A stretch of 64,000 nt of DNA from Spirochaetota bacterium (GTDB lineage Bacteria; Spirochaetota; Brevinematia; DTOW01), in NCBI GenBank assembly GCA_025061835.1, contig JANXAC010000001.1, forward strand, positions 1 through 64,000. Direction: 5' to 3'. Position 1 is the stretch's first letter, and each line of letters opens with the position of its first letter. Positions 36,183 to 46,747 of this stretch are shown piece by piece. The notes under the pieces were generated by a model. The model saw only the letters and a list, made by a program, of their open reading frames with translations. It was not told the DNA's origin and ran no database searches. The position numbers and the translations under genes were made by a program.

Positions 36183-36947
36183 TTACCATAGGTCTGACAT
36201 ATCATCAATCTCTCTAAACTTCTCAACGAATAAGTCAGTTTCTGCGGTAAGATAATCAAAGTATATATAGAACGGTCTCCCAGGAACTATATCAGTCATA
36301 TCACACACAATTTTTATACCTGTCAGACTGAGACCTCTCTCTTCTGATACTTTGTAATTTTCTTGTTCAATAAACTCAGGTATATTTACCTCAAGAAGCT
36401 TCCATCCTGAGAAGTTAATCTTACCAATAGTCACTTCTTTTTCTCTACCCAAGTAGTCTCTTACAACAACCCTAAGAGTATGAGTATAATTTCTACCTAC
36501 CACCCATAATTTGAGTTTTTTAGTTATTCCAGGTATTTTTATCTGCCTTACAGGTCTTATTAATATTTCAGCTGGTCCTCGCTTAAAGAAATTTATTTTT
36601 ACACCAAAAACTTTGTTATTTTTGTCCTTTATATCAGCCAGTGCTTTAGGGAACCCATCTCTGTTCATAAACGATACTACGCCAAAGTCTCTTGATATCT
36701 GAACTTCCCAATCTCCAGGAACTTCAAAATCTTCAACCAAAACAGGTTGTATCATCTGTTTTGCGGTATCTTTTATCTCTGCTTCAGTAGGTTCTCCCAA
36801 TATCTTAAACCCTTTCAGATATTCTGCACTCTCTTCTGTTTGCTGTGTCTGCTGTTGGTTTTGTTGGTTATTCTGTCCCTGTTGGGAATATCCCCCAACA
36901 CCGAAGAACAATGAAAAAGCTAATATCAAAATAGTTATCCTTTTCAT
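36183..36947 (-). CDS. flaA2: Flagellar filament sheath protein FlaA (second copy)
   Basis: 254 residues with a signal peptide (MKRITILILAFSLFFGVGGYSQ) followed by a Gln/Asn-rich linker (NNQQNQQQTQQ). The body has the FlaA pattern: VLVEDFEVPGDWEVQISRDFG, NKVFGVKINFFKRGPAEILIRPV, KKLKLWVVGRNYTHTLRVVVRDYLG, INFSGWKLLEVNIPEF, and the final IYFDYLTAETDLFVEKFREIDDMSDLW. FlaA coats the periplasmic flagellar filaments of spirochaetes and is exported through the Sec pathway, not the flagellar type III system. Ribosome site GAGAGGG. It follows the first flaA by 39 bases. The numbering of the two copies is mine. Confidence 0.9.
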   Translation of the reverse strand: MKRITILILAFSLFFGVGGYSQQGQNNQQNQQQTQQTEESAEYLKGFKILGEPTEAEIKDTAKQMIQPVLVEDFEVPGDWEVQISRDFGVVSFMNRDGFPKALADIKDKNNKVFGVKINFFKRGPAEILIRPVRQIKIPGITKKLKLWVVGRNYTHTLRVVVRDYLGREKEVTIGKINFSGWKLLEVNIPEFIEQENYKVSEERGLSLTGIKIVCDMTDIVPGRPFYIYFDYLTAETDLFVEKFREIDDMSDLW

Positions 36948-36986
36948 ACACTTACCCTCTCATAAATAATCGGAAAAAAGATAACA

Positions 36987-37724
36987 TTACCAAGCAATTT
37001 TACCAAGGTCATCACCGTCAAATCTTTCCATATACACATCAGTCTGTAATTGCAAGTAGTCAAAATAAACATAAAACTTATCTGCTCTTTCAGTAGGCGC
37101 TGCAGTAAGTCTTATCTTAGTTAACTTTAGTGGTCTTGAGAAGGGAACATAAGGTTCATATTGAGGAATATAGTTAGGGATGGTAACCAAAAAGTTCTTC
37201 CAACCTATGTGTTTTATCGTTCCTGCCTCTATCCTATAGGTGTAGCCTTTGTAGTCTTTAACATATATATCCATAACCCAGTTGTAGTTTCCACCCCAGA
37301 CCCAGAAGTCAATAGTTTTCGCAACACCAACAAAATCAATAGGTTTGTTAGGAGTAATATCTATCCAGTTAAAGCCTCTTCGTAAAAAAGCAGATTTAAC
37401 TCCAAAGACATTTGTCTGCTTCGCCATTATTGTCTCCAAAAGTCCTGAGGGATGACCGGGGAAATACTTATAGTCGCAGTAAGTTTTATCAACAACCTCC
37501 TCACCTGTTTGAGGGTCTTTTATCCTAGGGGCAAAGTAGGAAAAGTTAGCAGACCACTCTATATCTTTAGATTTGTCATACTCATCACCAAAATCCGATA
37601 TTAACACTGTCTGTAAGTTAACAGTTTTTCTACCAATCTCGGTAAATCCAAAAGAGAAACCTATATTAGACATCAATAATGTCATTAAAAGTAATATTAT
37701 GCTCATTTTTGATACTCTCGTCAT
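36987..37724 (-). CDS. flaA1: Flagellar filament sheath protein FlaA (first copy)
   Basis: 245 residues with a signal peptide (MSIILLLMTLLMSNIGFSFG). Same domain plan as its downstream paralogue: TVLISDFGDEYDKSKDIEWS, TNVFGVKSAFLRRGFNWIDI, KTIDFWVWGGNYNWVMDIYVKDYKG, GWKNFLVTIPNYIP, and YVYFDYLQLQTDVYMERFDG. Similarity to the neighbour is clear but far from identical, so the duplication is old. The ATG has GGAGGGG upstream and a strong sigma-70-type promoter 65 bases further up. The pair is probably co-transcribed. This gene is the best single indicator that the organism is a spirochaete. Confidence 0.9.
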   Translation of the reverse strand: MTRVSKMSIILLLMTLLMSNIGFSFGFTEIGRKTVNLQTVLISDFGDEYDKSKDIEWSANFSYFAPRIKDPQTGEEVVDKTYCDYKYFPGHPSGLLETIMAKQTNVFGVKSAFLRRGFNWIDITPNKPIDFVGVAKTIDFWVWGGNYNWVMDIYVKDYKGYTYRIEAGTIKHIGWKNFLVTIPNYIPQYEPYVPFSRPLKLTKIRLTAAPTERADKFYVYFDYLQLQTDVYMERFDGDDLGKIAW

Positions 37725-37788
37725 ATACCCCTCCGAGTCTATCAGTAAATTTCGGTTTTACACATCAGCAACTTGAAACACACAAACT

Positions 37789-37817
37789 ATTATAATAGTG
37801 AAAAACATCAGATTCAA
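37789..37817 (-). promoter_or_regulatory. Promoter of the flaA operon
   Basis: On the minus strand TTGAAT (37817-37812), a 17-base spacer and a perfect TATAAT (37794-37789). This is a housekeeping-type promoter, not a sigma-28 or sigma-54 site. Confidence 0.7.
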
Positions 37818-37900
37818 TAAGATAGACTAGAATTTGCTATAAAGATCTTTCATTTTACTCAGAAGGATTTGTTTAATCTTAAATTTTTCAAAACTCAACA

Positions 37901-38842
37901 CTAAATGTTTAAGAATTTTTTGAAATACGCTATTGTTTCTTTAAGCCCCTCCACAAGAGGAACTTTAGGTTCCCAGCCAAGTTTATTTTTTGCTAGCGTT
38001 ATATCAGGTCTTCTCATCTTTGGATCGTCTTCAGGTAGAGGCTTATACACGATCTTTGATTTTGAACCTGTCATTTTCAAAACCATCTCGGCAAGTTCTA
38101 TAATTCTAAACTCACCAGGATTTCCAAGATTTACAGGTCCTCTAAAACCTTCTTCAGAATTCATCATTAGAATTATACCATCAATCAAGTCAGATACATA
38201 ACAGAAGCTTCTAGTTTGACTACCATCACCATAGACGGTTATATCCTCACCTTTGAGTGCCTGAACTACAAAGTTGCTAACTACCCTACCATCATCCTCT
38301 CGCATCCTAGGTCCGTAAGTATTAAATATCCTTATTACCTTTATACTAATTCCATACTTTCTCCAGTAGTCAAAACATATAGTCTCACTTGCTCTCTTAC
38401 CCTCGTCGTAGCAAGCTCTAGGTCCAATAGGATTAACATTTCCTCTATACTCTTCTCTCTGCGGATGCTCAAGAGGGTCTCCATAGACTTCAGAAGTAGA
38501 TGCCTGCATTATCTTAGCATTATACATCCTAGCAAGTTCTACCATATTCAGAGTTCCAATAACATTCGTTTTCAAAGTGAATATAGGGTCATATTGGTAA
38601 TGGGGTGGAGAAGCAGGTGAAGCAAAGTTATAAATCTCATCAACTGCTAAACTCAAAGGATTTATTATATCATGTGTTATCACTTCAAACCTAGGGTTAT
38701 TAAGTAAATGAGATATGTTGCCTTTACGACCAGTGAAGAAATTATCAACACATATAACTTCATTTCCTTCGTTCAACAACCTTTCACACAGGTGGCTTCC
38801 GATAAATCCAGCTCCTCCCGTTACTAATATCCTCTTATTCAT
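37901..38842 (-). CDS. uxs: UDP-glucuronate decarboxylase (UDP-xylose synthase)
   Basis: Converts UDP-glucuronate to UDP-xylose. 313 residues, extended short-chain dehydrogenase. NAD loop [19 protein letters not shown] at the start. [48 protein letters not shown] and [10 protein letters not shown] are hallmark UXS segments. The catalytic Tyr-x3-Lys is in [13 protein letters not shown] near 148-152. [15 protein letters not shown] and [14 protein letters not shown] follow. Sequence is very close to animal and plant UXS by eye. It begins 9 bases after UDP-glucose dehydrogenase, the enzyme that makes its substrate. flaA lies directly downstream. Confidence 0.93.
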   Translation of the reverse strand: MNKRILVTGGAGFIGSHLCERLLNEGNEVICVDNFFTGRKGNISHLLNNPRFEVITHDIINPLSLAVDEIYNFASPASPPHYQYDPIFTLKTNVIGTLNMVELARMYNAKIMQASTSEVYGDPLEHPQREEYRGNVNPIGPRACYDEGKRASETICFDYWRKYGISIKVIRIFNTYGPRMREDDGRVVSNFVVQALKGEDITVYGDGSQTRSFCYVSDLIDGIILMMNSEEGFRGPVNLGNPGEFRIIELAEMVLKMTGSKSKIVYKPLPEDDPKMRRPDITLAKNKLGWEPKVPLVEGLKETIAYFKKFLNI

Positions 38843-38851
38843 TTAGTCCTC

Positions 38852-40237
38852 CTACTCCCTGCTAAAATGTGTAAGGGGTGGTTTCCCTATTGGATAAACA
38901 TTAAAACCAATTGAGTAGAGGAGTTTATGATCCAATATATTCCTGCCATCAAATACATATGCTGGTTTCCTCATAAGTGAGAAAACTTTTTCGTAGTCCA
39001 ACTCTTTGAATAATTCCCATTCAGTCATAACTGCGATAGCATCGGCATCCTTAACCGCCTCATACGGGTCATCAAAGTAATTTACCGAACCCTTAACGTT
39101 GTGAAGATCATTTTTTGCATTTTCTATCGCTTTTGGGTCGTAAATATTTACAATTGCTTTTTCTTCTAGAAGTCTCTTAGCTACTGTTATAGCAGGACTT
39201 TCTCGTGTATCATTCGTATTAGCTTTGAACGCAAAACCAAAGAGTGCTATCCTCTTGTTTGCCAGTGTAAATGACATCTCTCTTATCATATTGATAATAA
39301 ACCTACTCTTCTGGTGTTCATTTATCTCAACTACTTTAAGCCAATAGTCTGCAACTTCGTCAAGACCATAGGTTTTACAAATATAAACAAGGTTTAGGAT
39401 ATCTTTCTTGAAGCAAGAGCCACCAAAACCGACACTAGCCTTCAAGAACTTACTACCAATCCTACTATCCAAACCAACATTTCTTGAAACTTCTTCAATA
39501 TCTGCACCAACCTTCTCACACAATTCCGACAGAGCATTTATAGATGATATTCTCTGCGCTAGAAATGCATTTGAGGCTAGTTTTGAAAGTTCAGAACTCC
39601 AGATATTTGATGTTATAATCTTCTCCATCGGAACCCAGTTTGCATAAATTGACACCAGTTTGTTTCTTGCTTCTATTCCTTCAGGAGTTTCTTTAGAACC
39701 TATCAAAACTCTATCAGGATATAGAAGATCTCTTATAGCACTACCTTCAGCCAAAAACTCAGGATTTGAGATTACCTCAAAGTGATACTTTTTTGAAGTA
39801 CTTAAAACTTTTTCAATTGCTTCTGCTGCTCTTACTGGGACAGTGCTTTTTTCAACTACAATCTTATCTCCTTCAGCATACTGAAGTATCTGTCTTGAAG
39901 AGTTCTCAAGATTGCTAATGTCAGGAGCCATACCCCTACCCTCACCATACTCTTTGGTTGGAGTATTAACACTGACGAATATTATACCAGCTTCCTTTAT
40001 AGCGGATGGTATATCCGTTGAGAAAAATAGATTTTTACCTCTTACTTCTCTAACAATATCATCTAATCCCGGTTCATAAACCGGTAGATTGTCAGAGTTC
40101 CATCTATCTATTCTATCTTTGTTTATATCAACAACTATCACTTTAAGATGTGGACACTTGTATGCAATCACTGCCATAGTTGGTCCACCAACATATCCAG
40201 CTCCAATACAAGCAATGACATTTTCATTTACAACCAT
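38852..40237 (-). CDS. ugd: UDP-glucose 6-dehydrogenase, eukaryotic-like type
   Basis: Oxidises UDP-glucose to UDP-glucuronate with two NAD. 461 residues, longer than the usual bacterial form (about 390-450). NAD loop CIGAGYVGGPTMAVIAYKCP. VVDINKDRIDRWNSDNLPVY, YEPGLDDIVREVRGKNLFFS, VEKSTVPVRAAEAIE and SNPEFLAEGSAIRDL follow the animal enzyme almost word for word. Catalytic Cys is in KASVGFGGSCFKKDILNLVY near 275. FGFAFKANTNDTRESPAI closes the UDP-binding domain. The ribosome site is GGGAG. With UXS downstream and galU at 54417 it gives a route from glucose-1-phosphate to UDP-xylose. Confidence 0.95.
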   Translation of the reverse strand: MVVNENVIACIGAGYVGGPTMAVIAYKCPHLKVIVVDINKDRIDRWNSDNLPVYEPGLDDIVREVRGKNLFFSTDIPSAIKEAGIIFVSVNTPTKEYGEGRGMAPDISNLENSSRQILQYAEGDKIVVEKSTVPVRAAEAIEKVLSTSKKYHFEVISNPEFLAEGSAIRDLLYPDRVLIGSKETPEGIEARNKLVSIYANWVPMEKIITSNIWSSELSKLASNAFLAQRISSINALSELCEKVGADIEEVSRNVGLDSRIGSKFLKASVGFGGSCFKKDILNLVYICKTYGLDEVADYWLKVVEINEHQKSRFIINMIREMSFTLANKRIALFGFAFKANTNDTRESPAITVAKRLLEEKAIVNIYDPKAIENAKNDLHNVKGSVNYFDDPYEAVKDADAIAVMTEWELFKELDYEKVFSLMRKPAYVFDGRNILDHKLLYSIGFNVYPIGKPPLTHFSRE

Positions 40238-40419
40238 ATTTAACTCCCTAGAATTTGAAAGTTATTCTAAATAAATTAATTTATGCCTCTCAAAAAACCA
40301 AAACCTAAAAGAGTGTCCAAAAAACTACTTTATGTATTCAGAGATCAAACATAGAGACTTCGTCAGAATTACGAGTAAATCTACATCGTTTATATGCATT
40401 TTGAGCACCCTCATCAATT

Positions 40420-40448
40420 TTGAAAACGACACACCATTTTATGATAAT
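40420..40448 (+). promoter_or_regulatory. Promoter, probably leaderless
   Basis: TTGAAA (40420-40425), 17-base spacer, GATAAT (40443-40448), then 7 bases to the ATG at 40456. No Shine-Dalgarno is possible in between. Confidence 0.55.
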
Positions 40449-40455
40449 TACTAGT

Positions 40456-41091
40456 ATGAAGATACTTACATTAACATTAATGCACGTATCGTTCCTATTC
40501 ATTTTCATTGGAGTTTGCAAAGGATTACCTTTTAACATAGTTGAGACAAACTCAAATTATGTTCAGAGAGTTATTGATGATGCTTATAAGAATATCCTTC
40601 TTCCTACCAACCATAATGTTATATCAACTTACATTCAATCGTTCCTGAAAGAAACTTGGAATATAGAGAATGCTTCAACATATTTTAGTATCTCAAACAG
40701 AGAACTGTATCTCTTCGTATCCACGCAACAAACAAATTTTTCAATCAAAAGATTACCAGTGCCTCTAATTGAAGGTATTGAAACACTCGTATCCTTTGCT
40801 TTCAGAGACTATCTTTCGAAGTTTAGAAAGATTGGAGTTGCTGACTTCGGGGATACAAAGATTTTAGGACTTTGGTATAGTGATAATGCTTATCTTCTGA
40901 TATATGTTTCCCAAAACACTATCCTAAGAGTTGATTACTGGCTCTCGGAGAAAGGTGAAGATATAATGATATGGTCATACCTATGTGCTTATGACGAAAA
41001 GAAGACTGAGAAAAAGTTTTCTTTGAGCGGGATACTACTAAACATACAATCAAAGGAGTTCTACAAGTTTGACTTTGTAGATAGAAAATAG
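40456..41091 (+). CDS. Secreted protein of unknown function
   Basis: 211 residues from the ATG at 40456. An upstream ATG at 40420 falls inside the predicted promoter and is rejected. The signal peptide is MKILTLTLMHVSFLFIFIGVCKG. The mature protein is a mixed alpha/beta sequence with a run of aromatic residues (YLFVSTQQTNFSIKRL, LLIYVSQNTILRVDYWLS) and no recognised motif. It stands alone between the divergent ugd gene and the convergent deacetylase gene. Confidence 0.7.
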   Translation: MKILTLTLMHVSFLFIFIGVCKGLPFNIVETNSNYVQRVIDDAYKNILLPTNHNVISTYIQSFLKETWNIENASTYFSISNRELYLFVSTQQTNFSIKRLPVPLIEGIETLVSFAFRDYLSKFRKIGVADFGDTKILGLWYSDNAYLLIYVSQNTILRVDYWLSEKGEDIMIWSYLCAYDEKKTEKKFSLSGILLNIQSKEFYKFDFVDRK

Positions 41092-41121
41092 TGTATTTTC
41101 CTTAACATCAATGGTAAAATT

Positions 41122-42867
41122 TCATTTTCTGTCAACTAGGATATTCGTTTGCTGTTCATAGTCTTTAGGAGTTGTTAGGCTATCGTCTTCAGAAGAAGAT
41201 TTCTTAACCAGACTTAATATCTTTCTTGATACATCATCCGAGACAAAAATCTCTACGGTTGATAGATTTACCTTCTCTCCTTCACCACCGAAAACATTTG
41301 TTATCTTATCAAAATTCTTCTCAAACATCTCATTGTAAAAGACAAACACTTCACTAAAATTATTGGATACTTTACTAACTCTTAACCAAAACTCGTTTAT
41401 CCCTAGAAGGTATGGTATAGGTTGGACGAAAGCAAATGGATAAAATGGTGACATCTGAATTTTTTGTATAATCTCAATAAAATTAGTCATACCAAGTGAG
41501 TTTAATCTTAAATTAACATTCTCACTCAAGTTATACAAAAGAACTTCAAGATTATTTCTTTCACCAAAGAGCTTCTTGAACGGTGTTTTTGATAGAGGTC
41601 TGAGTGATGCTAAGTTAAGCAACACAGAAGTTCTTATACCTTCTCTGATATTATCAAAATCATACTTCTTTTCGGATAGCAGTTTTTTATATAGTAATAC
41701 ATTTGCTTGTAGTGTCTTCAGGTCTGTACCTCCGACTAGTGAAGGATTGATTGATATTATCTTTGATATCCTCTCCTGTAATCCGTGAGTTAATATTGAA
41801 TACACAAGAAGATCAAAGCCATCACCCCAAGTTATTGCAACCAATCTCTTGGAAGGAATAATACTTATTGCTTTTGATAGGGAAAGACTGATAGCATCAG
41901 CAGATAACTCAAGTATTGATTCATAATAAACTTCATACTTGTAGAACGGGAACCCGTATACCTCACTGTAAAACACCCATACATCAATGTTGAACTCTCT
42001 CAATCTATCAATCATCGGTAGAAACCACGAAACACCAACGGATAATGAAGGTATTACAACAACAGACATCTCTGGGTAATCAACAGGAAAATGATATAAC
42101 TTTGCCGAAGAACCTTTAACCACACTGCTTATTCGGTAGAATTTGTAGTCAAGATTTGATACATCGTATAGACTATCCAGTATTTCTCTGAACTGACCTA
42201 GAGTAGTGTGGTTGAATACTATGTATCTAGGCAGTCTGTAAGTCTTTCTTAAATCTCTAATTGGTTGATCCTCAACGATAAATGACAATTTGTAAGTCTT
42301 TGAAGCAACAGTGTATGACTTGGTGTCCGCAACACCAAATGGATAAGCCAAAGCAAAAACCTCGGTGCCTAATTTTTTCTGTATATACTCCTTTGACATT
42401 ACAACCTCTCTGTATAATACACTGTTGGATAGACCTTTCAAGAAGATATGTGAATAGCCATGAGATCCTATTATAAACCCATTCTCTGATAGTTCCTTTA
42501 ATTCATTCCAAGAAAAGAAGCCTCTACCACCTATAACTGATGGATAAATAAAGAAGGTCGTTTTTATGCCTTCCTTCTTGAAGAAATTAATTACACTCCT
42601 TGGTAATCTCCATCCATCATCAAATGTGAATGAAACAGAGTAGTTTGTAAAGCTGTATGAGTTTGTGAAGTAATCTATACCTACTATATCTATTCCAAAA
42701 CTTCTAATTTGCCTAATCTGTTCTTCTAACATCTCTGGTAGGATGGAATATATGTCATCAATTGAATAACCTACCTTATGATAGCACAATACAACACTTT
42801 TAGCGTATAAGTAGTTATGACAATATAGACAAAGGATCAAAACAATGAGTAATACCAATCGTGACAT
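41122..42867 (-). CDS. Polysaccharide deacetylase (NodB) fused to a second, hydrolase-like domain
   Basis: 581 residues with a signal peptide (MSRLVLLIVLILCLYCHNYLYA). Residues about 20-225 are a NodB/CE4 domain: VVLCYHKVGY, motif 1 SFTFDDGW near 80 (catalytic and metal Asp), motif 2 GSHGYSHIFL near 137 (metal His pair), and YPFG near 177. The remaining 350 residues do not match CE4. Segments MSVVVIPSLSVGVSWFLPMI, VAITWGDGFDLLVYSIL and ISKIISINPSLVGG recall an alpha/beta-hydrolase core, with WGDGF where the nucleophile elbow would be. The fold is my inference. A role in trimming acetyl or acyl groups from a cell-surface glycan is likely. The ribosome site is AAGG. Confidence 0.8.
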   Translation of the reverse strand: MSRLVLLIVLILCLYCHNYLYAKSVVLCYHKVGYSIDDIYSILPEMLEEQIRQIRSFGIDIVGIDYFTNSYSFTNYSVSFTFDDGWRLPRSVINFFKKEGIKTTFFIYPSVIGGRGFFSWNELKELSENGFIIGSHGYSHIFLKGLSNSVLYREVVMSKEYIQKKLGTEVFALAYPFGVADTKSYTVASKTYKLSFIVEDQPIRDLRKTYRLPRYIVFNHTTLGQFREILDSLYDVSNLDYKFYRISSVVKGSSAKLYHFPVDYPEMSVVVIPSLSVGVSWFLPMIDRLREFNIDVWVFYSEVYGFPFYKYEVYYESILELSADAISLSLSKAISIIPSKRLVAITWGDGFDLLVYSILTHGLQERISKIISINPSLVGGTDLKTLQANVLLYKKLLSEKKYDFDNIREGIRTSVLLNLASLRPLSKTPFKKLFGERNNLEVLLYNLSENVNLRLNSLGMTNFIEIIQKIQMSPFYPFAFVQPIPYLLGINEFWLRVSKVSNNFSEVFVFYNEMFEKNFDKITNVFGGEGEKVNLSTVEIFVSDDVSRKILSLVKKSSSEDDSLTTPKDYEQQTNILVDRK

Positions 42868-43237
42868 ATATAAACCTTATGAGATATTATAATATTACAA
42901 TAGTCGGTTTAAAGTTTGGATGATTTAAGATGAAACAGACTCTGTTGGTCAATAAACCAAGAAGAAAATAAATACAGAAGCAAAAATTCTCGTTCAAGTA
43001 AGCCGAATAGTTGAAAGTGAAGCTAGAATCTTGATACCAAAAAGAACTGATATTATTAAAAATTTTCCCTTTTTAGGGTGAATATATTGAAACATTATCC
43101 ATTCATAAGGAAAAAACGAACCTTGGTTCTTTACAATCAAAAAAGTTTTGTCAAAATTCTAGACTTTTTATTAGAATATTAAGGTAGTGTGAAGAGTTAG
43201 TTATAACTTTTCCGATATTTAGATATAGGAGATATCT
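42868..43237 (+). other. Intergenic stretch with promoter candidate
   Basis: 370 AT-rich bases between divergent genes. A perfect small palindrome CCCTTTTTAGGG lies near 43069. TTGTCA and TAGAAT, 18 bases apart near 43148-43177, form a plausible promoter for the following secreted-protein gene. No further gene or RNA is recognised. Confidence 0.4.
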
Positions 43238-43606
43238 ATGAGACTATTCCTTTCAGTGTTCATAATATTATTGATATTTTTCAGTGTCACCTACGGGAAC
43301 AAACTAACTATCGTAACAACCGATGGCTCAGTTATAAACGTTCCAATGCTACCGCAATACACTAACATAGTTGTAAGAGTTAGAACAGACTACGGAGAAT
43401 TAAATATGAATATAACATCCATCCAGAAGATACTCCTCGTTACTAACAATATTCATAGCATTCATACCCTCAAAGGAGAGATGCTCCAGGGAACGATAAC
43501 ATCACCTAACATAGTTTTACCTACAAGATACGGCAATCTTACTATACCACCTAGTGAGATAGGGAAGCTTATGGTAATAATGACCAATATCAGTTTTTCA
43601 AGGTGA
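43238..43606 (+). CDS. Small secreted protein with an internal repeat
   Basis: 122 residues. Signal peptide MRLFLSVFIILLIFFSVTYG. The mature part is all beta in character and contains two related segments: VRTDYGELNMNITSIQKILL near 47-66 and LPTRYGNLTIPPSEIGKLMV near 94-113, both of the form T-x-YG-x-L-x(6)-I-x-K(I/L). The same kind of element (a nucleating G-x-L-x-IP strand before an isoleucine-rich strand) is common in secreted bacterial proteins of unknown function. Good ribosome site (ATAGGAGATATCT). Convergent with groEL. Confidence 0.72.
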   Translation: MRLFLSVFIILLIFFSVTYGNKLTIVTTDGSVINVPMLPQYTNIVVRVRTDYGELNMNITSIQKILLVTNNIHSIHTLKGEMLQGTITSPNIVLPTRYGNLTIPPSEIGKLMVIMTNISFSR

Positions 43607-43634
43607 ATGATTTCTAAATTTGAAAAGGCGTAAA

Positions 43635-43660
43635 CTAAAAAGGGGGCTTGCACCCCCTTA
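43635..43660 (-). terminator. Rho-independent terminator of groEL
   Basis: On the minus strand AAGGGGG-TGCAAG-CCCCCTT followed by TTTAG. It begins a few bases after the groEL stop codon. Same G5/C5 stem style as the hsp20 terminator. Confidence 0.85.
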
Positions 43661-43664
43661 TAGA

Positions 43665-45308
<1,644 letters not shown>

Positions 45309-45326
45309 TCACAAAATTCGTATAAA

Positions 45327-45355
45327 AATATAATAAAAAATCCTAAATTCGTCAA
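45327..45355 (-). promoter_or_regulatory. Promoter of groEL
   Basis: On the minus strand TTGACG (45355-45350), 17-base spacer, TATATT (45332-45327), about 33 bases ahead of the ATG. Hexamers and spacing are identical to those of hsp20. No CIRCE element is present. Confidence 0.65.
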
Positions 45356-45386
45356 AACAATGTCTGTATAATTTAGAATTTGAGAT

Positions 45387-46052
45387 ATGCCTAGAGTAGA
45401 AGGATTTATATTTGACCTTGATGGAACATTACTTGACACACTTGACGATATAGTTGATGCTGGGAACTCAGTGCTATCCCAACTAGGAATTACACCAGTA
45501 GATAAAGAACATTATAGGGAATTTATAGGAGATGGTGTGAATGAACTATTTAGAAAATTACTAGAATACAGAAAAGCTCTCTCGGAAGAAAAACTCCAAA
45601 TATGTGTATCCTTAATGAAAGAAGCATACTCAAAAAACTATTTAAACAAGACAAGGCCCTACGACGGTATATATGAAATGTTAGATTATTTGTACAGAAA
45701 TAACTACAAATTATCAATTCTATCAAACAAACAACACTTTTTTACGAATGAGTTGGTAAAACATTTCTTCAGTAATTTCAAATTCGTTGTGGTAAGAGGT
45801 ATAGAAAGTTCTGAAGACAGAAAGCCAAACCCAAGGTTAGCCATTGAGATAGCAAACACTATGGGAATACCTCCTCAAAAAATAATGTTCGTAGGCGACA
45901 GTATAAACGATATCATCACAGCTAGAAACTGTGAAATGATACCTGTTGGCGTATCTTGGGGGTTCAAGAACTACGAAGAGATTTTATCATATAAACCTAG
46001 TTACATACTAAACAATCCAATGGATATTAGAAGGATATTAGAAGAATATTAG
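45387..46052 (+). CDS. gph: HAD-family phosphatase, phosphoglycolate phosphatase type
   Basis: 221 residues. HAD motif I FIFDLDGTLLDTLDDI near 8-20, motif II LSILSNKQ near 113, a conserved Lys-Pro in EDRKPNPRLA near 145, and motif IV FVGDSINDIITARNC near 170. The Gph-type cap is between motifs I and II. The family dephosphorylates 2-phosphoglycolate or other small phosphomonoesters; substrate is uncertain. No Shine-Dalgarno: TAGAAT ends 7 bases before the ATG, with a TATAAT a few bases further up. Divergent from groEL. Confidence 0.85.
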   Translation: MPRVEGFIFDLDGTLLDTLDDIVDAGNSVLSQLGITPVDKEHYREFIGDGVNELFRKLLEYRKALSEEKLQICVSLMKEAYSKNYLNKTRPYDGIYEMLDYLYRNNYKLSILSNKQHFFTNELVKHFFSNFKFVVVRGIESSEDRKPNPRLAIEIANTMGIPPQKIMFVGDSINDIITARNCEMIPVGVSWGFKNYEEILSYKPSYILNNPMDIRRILEEY

Positions 46053-46180
46053 ACAATATAGCCAATAAATAGTATCATATCATTTACATCAGGGTGTCGG
46101 TATGGTGTTCCTATTAATTGTATCTCATTCTTACGAGAATGCTTTAGTAGAAGATGAAAAGTTTTTTCAGCATATTTTTA

Positions 46181-46747
46181 TCATATAAACATTCTAGTTT
46201 CTTTCATATACTGTATGTATTCATCACCGAATTCCTTTATCAGGGCTTTCTCTTCAACCATCGCTCTGTATATGAAAGCTATTGTTGGGAACAGAACTAT
46301 AAAGATTGACGATGGTATGTGTTGAAATACTATACCTACTCCTATAAATGCTATTATCTCTCCTGTATAACTTGGATGTCTTATCCACTTGTAGAGCCCC
46401 TTCTTAACTATCTTTCTCTCATTGGAAACCCCTATGTCTGGAGTAAAATGCTTACCAAGTGTTATAATTGCTGAAAGCCTGACTAAAACACCAGTCATTA
46501 TTACAAATGTTCCTATAAGTTGAAATAATCCGAATTCTCTACTCCTCCAGGTTGCTCTAAAATCTTCTGGAGCTATCGCTAGGATAACCCCTGTCAGGAT
46601 AAGAAATATAACCACTAACCTACTCTTCCTGTCTAAAACCTTTGAGTAAAAATTCTTTTTCACAAATAGCACATAAATATCCAAAACCCACCAAAGCACA
46701 ACAAATAACCAGAATAATATTCTACCTATGGTAAGAATACCATCCAT
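46181..46747 (-). CDS. Isoprenylcysteine carboxyl methyltransferase-like membrane enzyme
   Basis: 188 residues with about five membrane helices. The C-terminal part matches the ICMT/PEMT family: VRLSAIITLGKHFTPDIGVSNE, KKGLYKWIRHPSYTGEI (the conserved RHPxY), and EEKALIKEFGDEYIQYMKET (EE-x-x-L-x-x-x-FG-x-x-Y). The family transfers methyl groups from SAM to lipids or lipidated substrates; bacterial substrates are mostly unknown. The ribosome site is GAGAGG. It stands alone. Confidence 0.85.
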   Translation of the reverse strand: MDGILTIGRILFWLFVVLWWVLDIYVLFVKKNFYSKVLDRKSRLVVIFLILTGVILAIAPEDFRATWRSREFGLFQLIGTFVIMTGVLVRLSAIITLGKHFTPDIGVSNERKIVKKGLYKWIRHPSYTGEIIAFIGVGIVFQHIPSSIFIVLFPTIAFIYRAMVEEKALIKEFGDEYIQYMKETRMFI

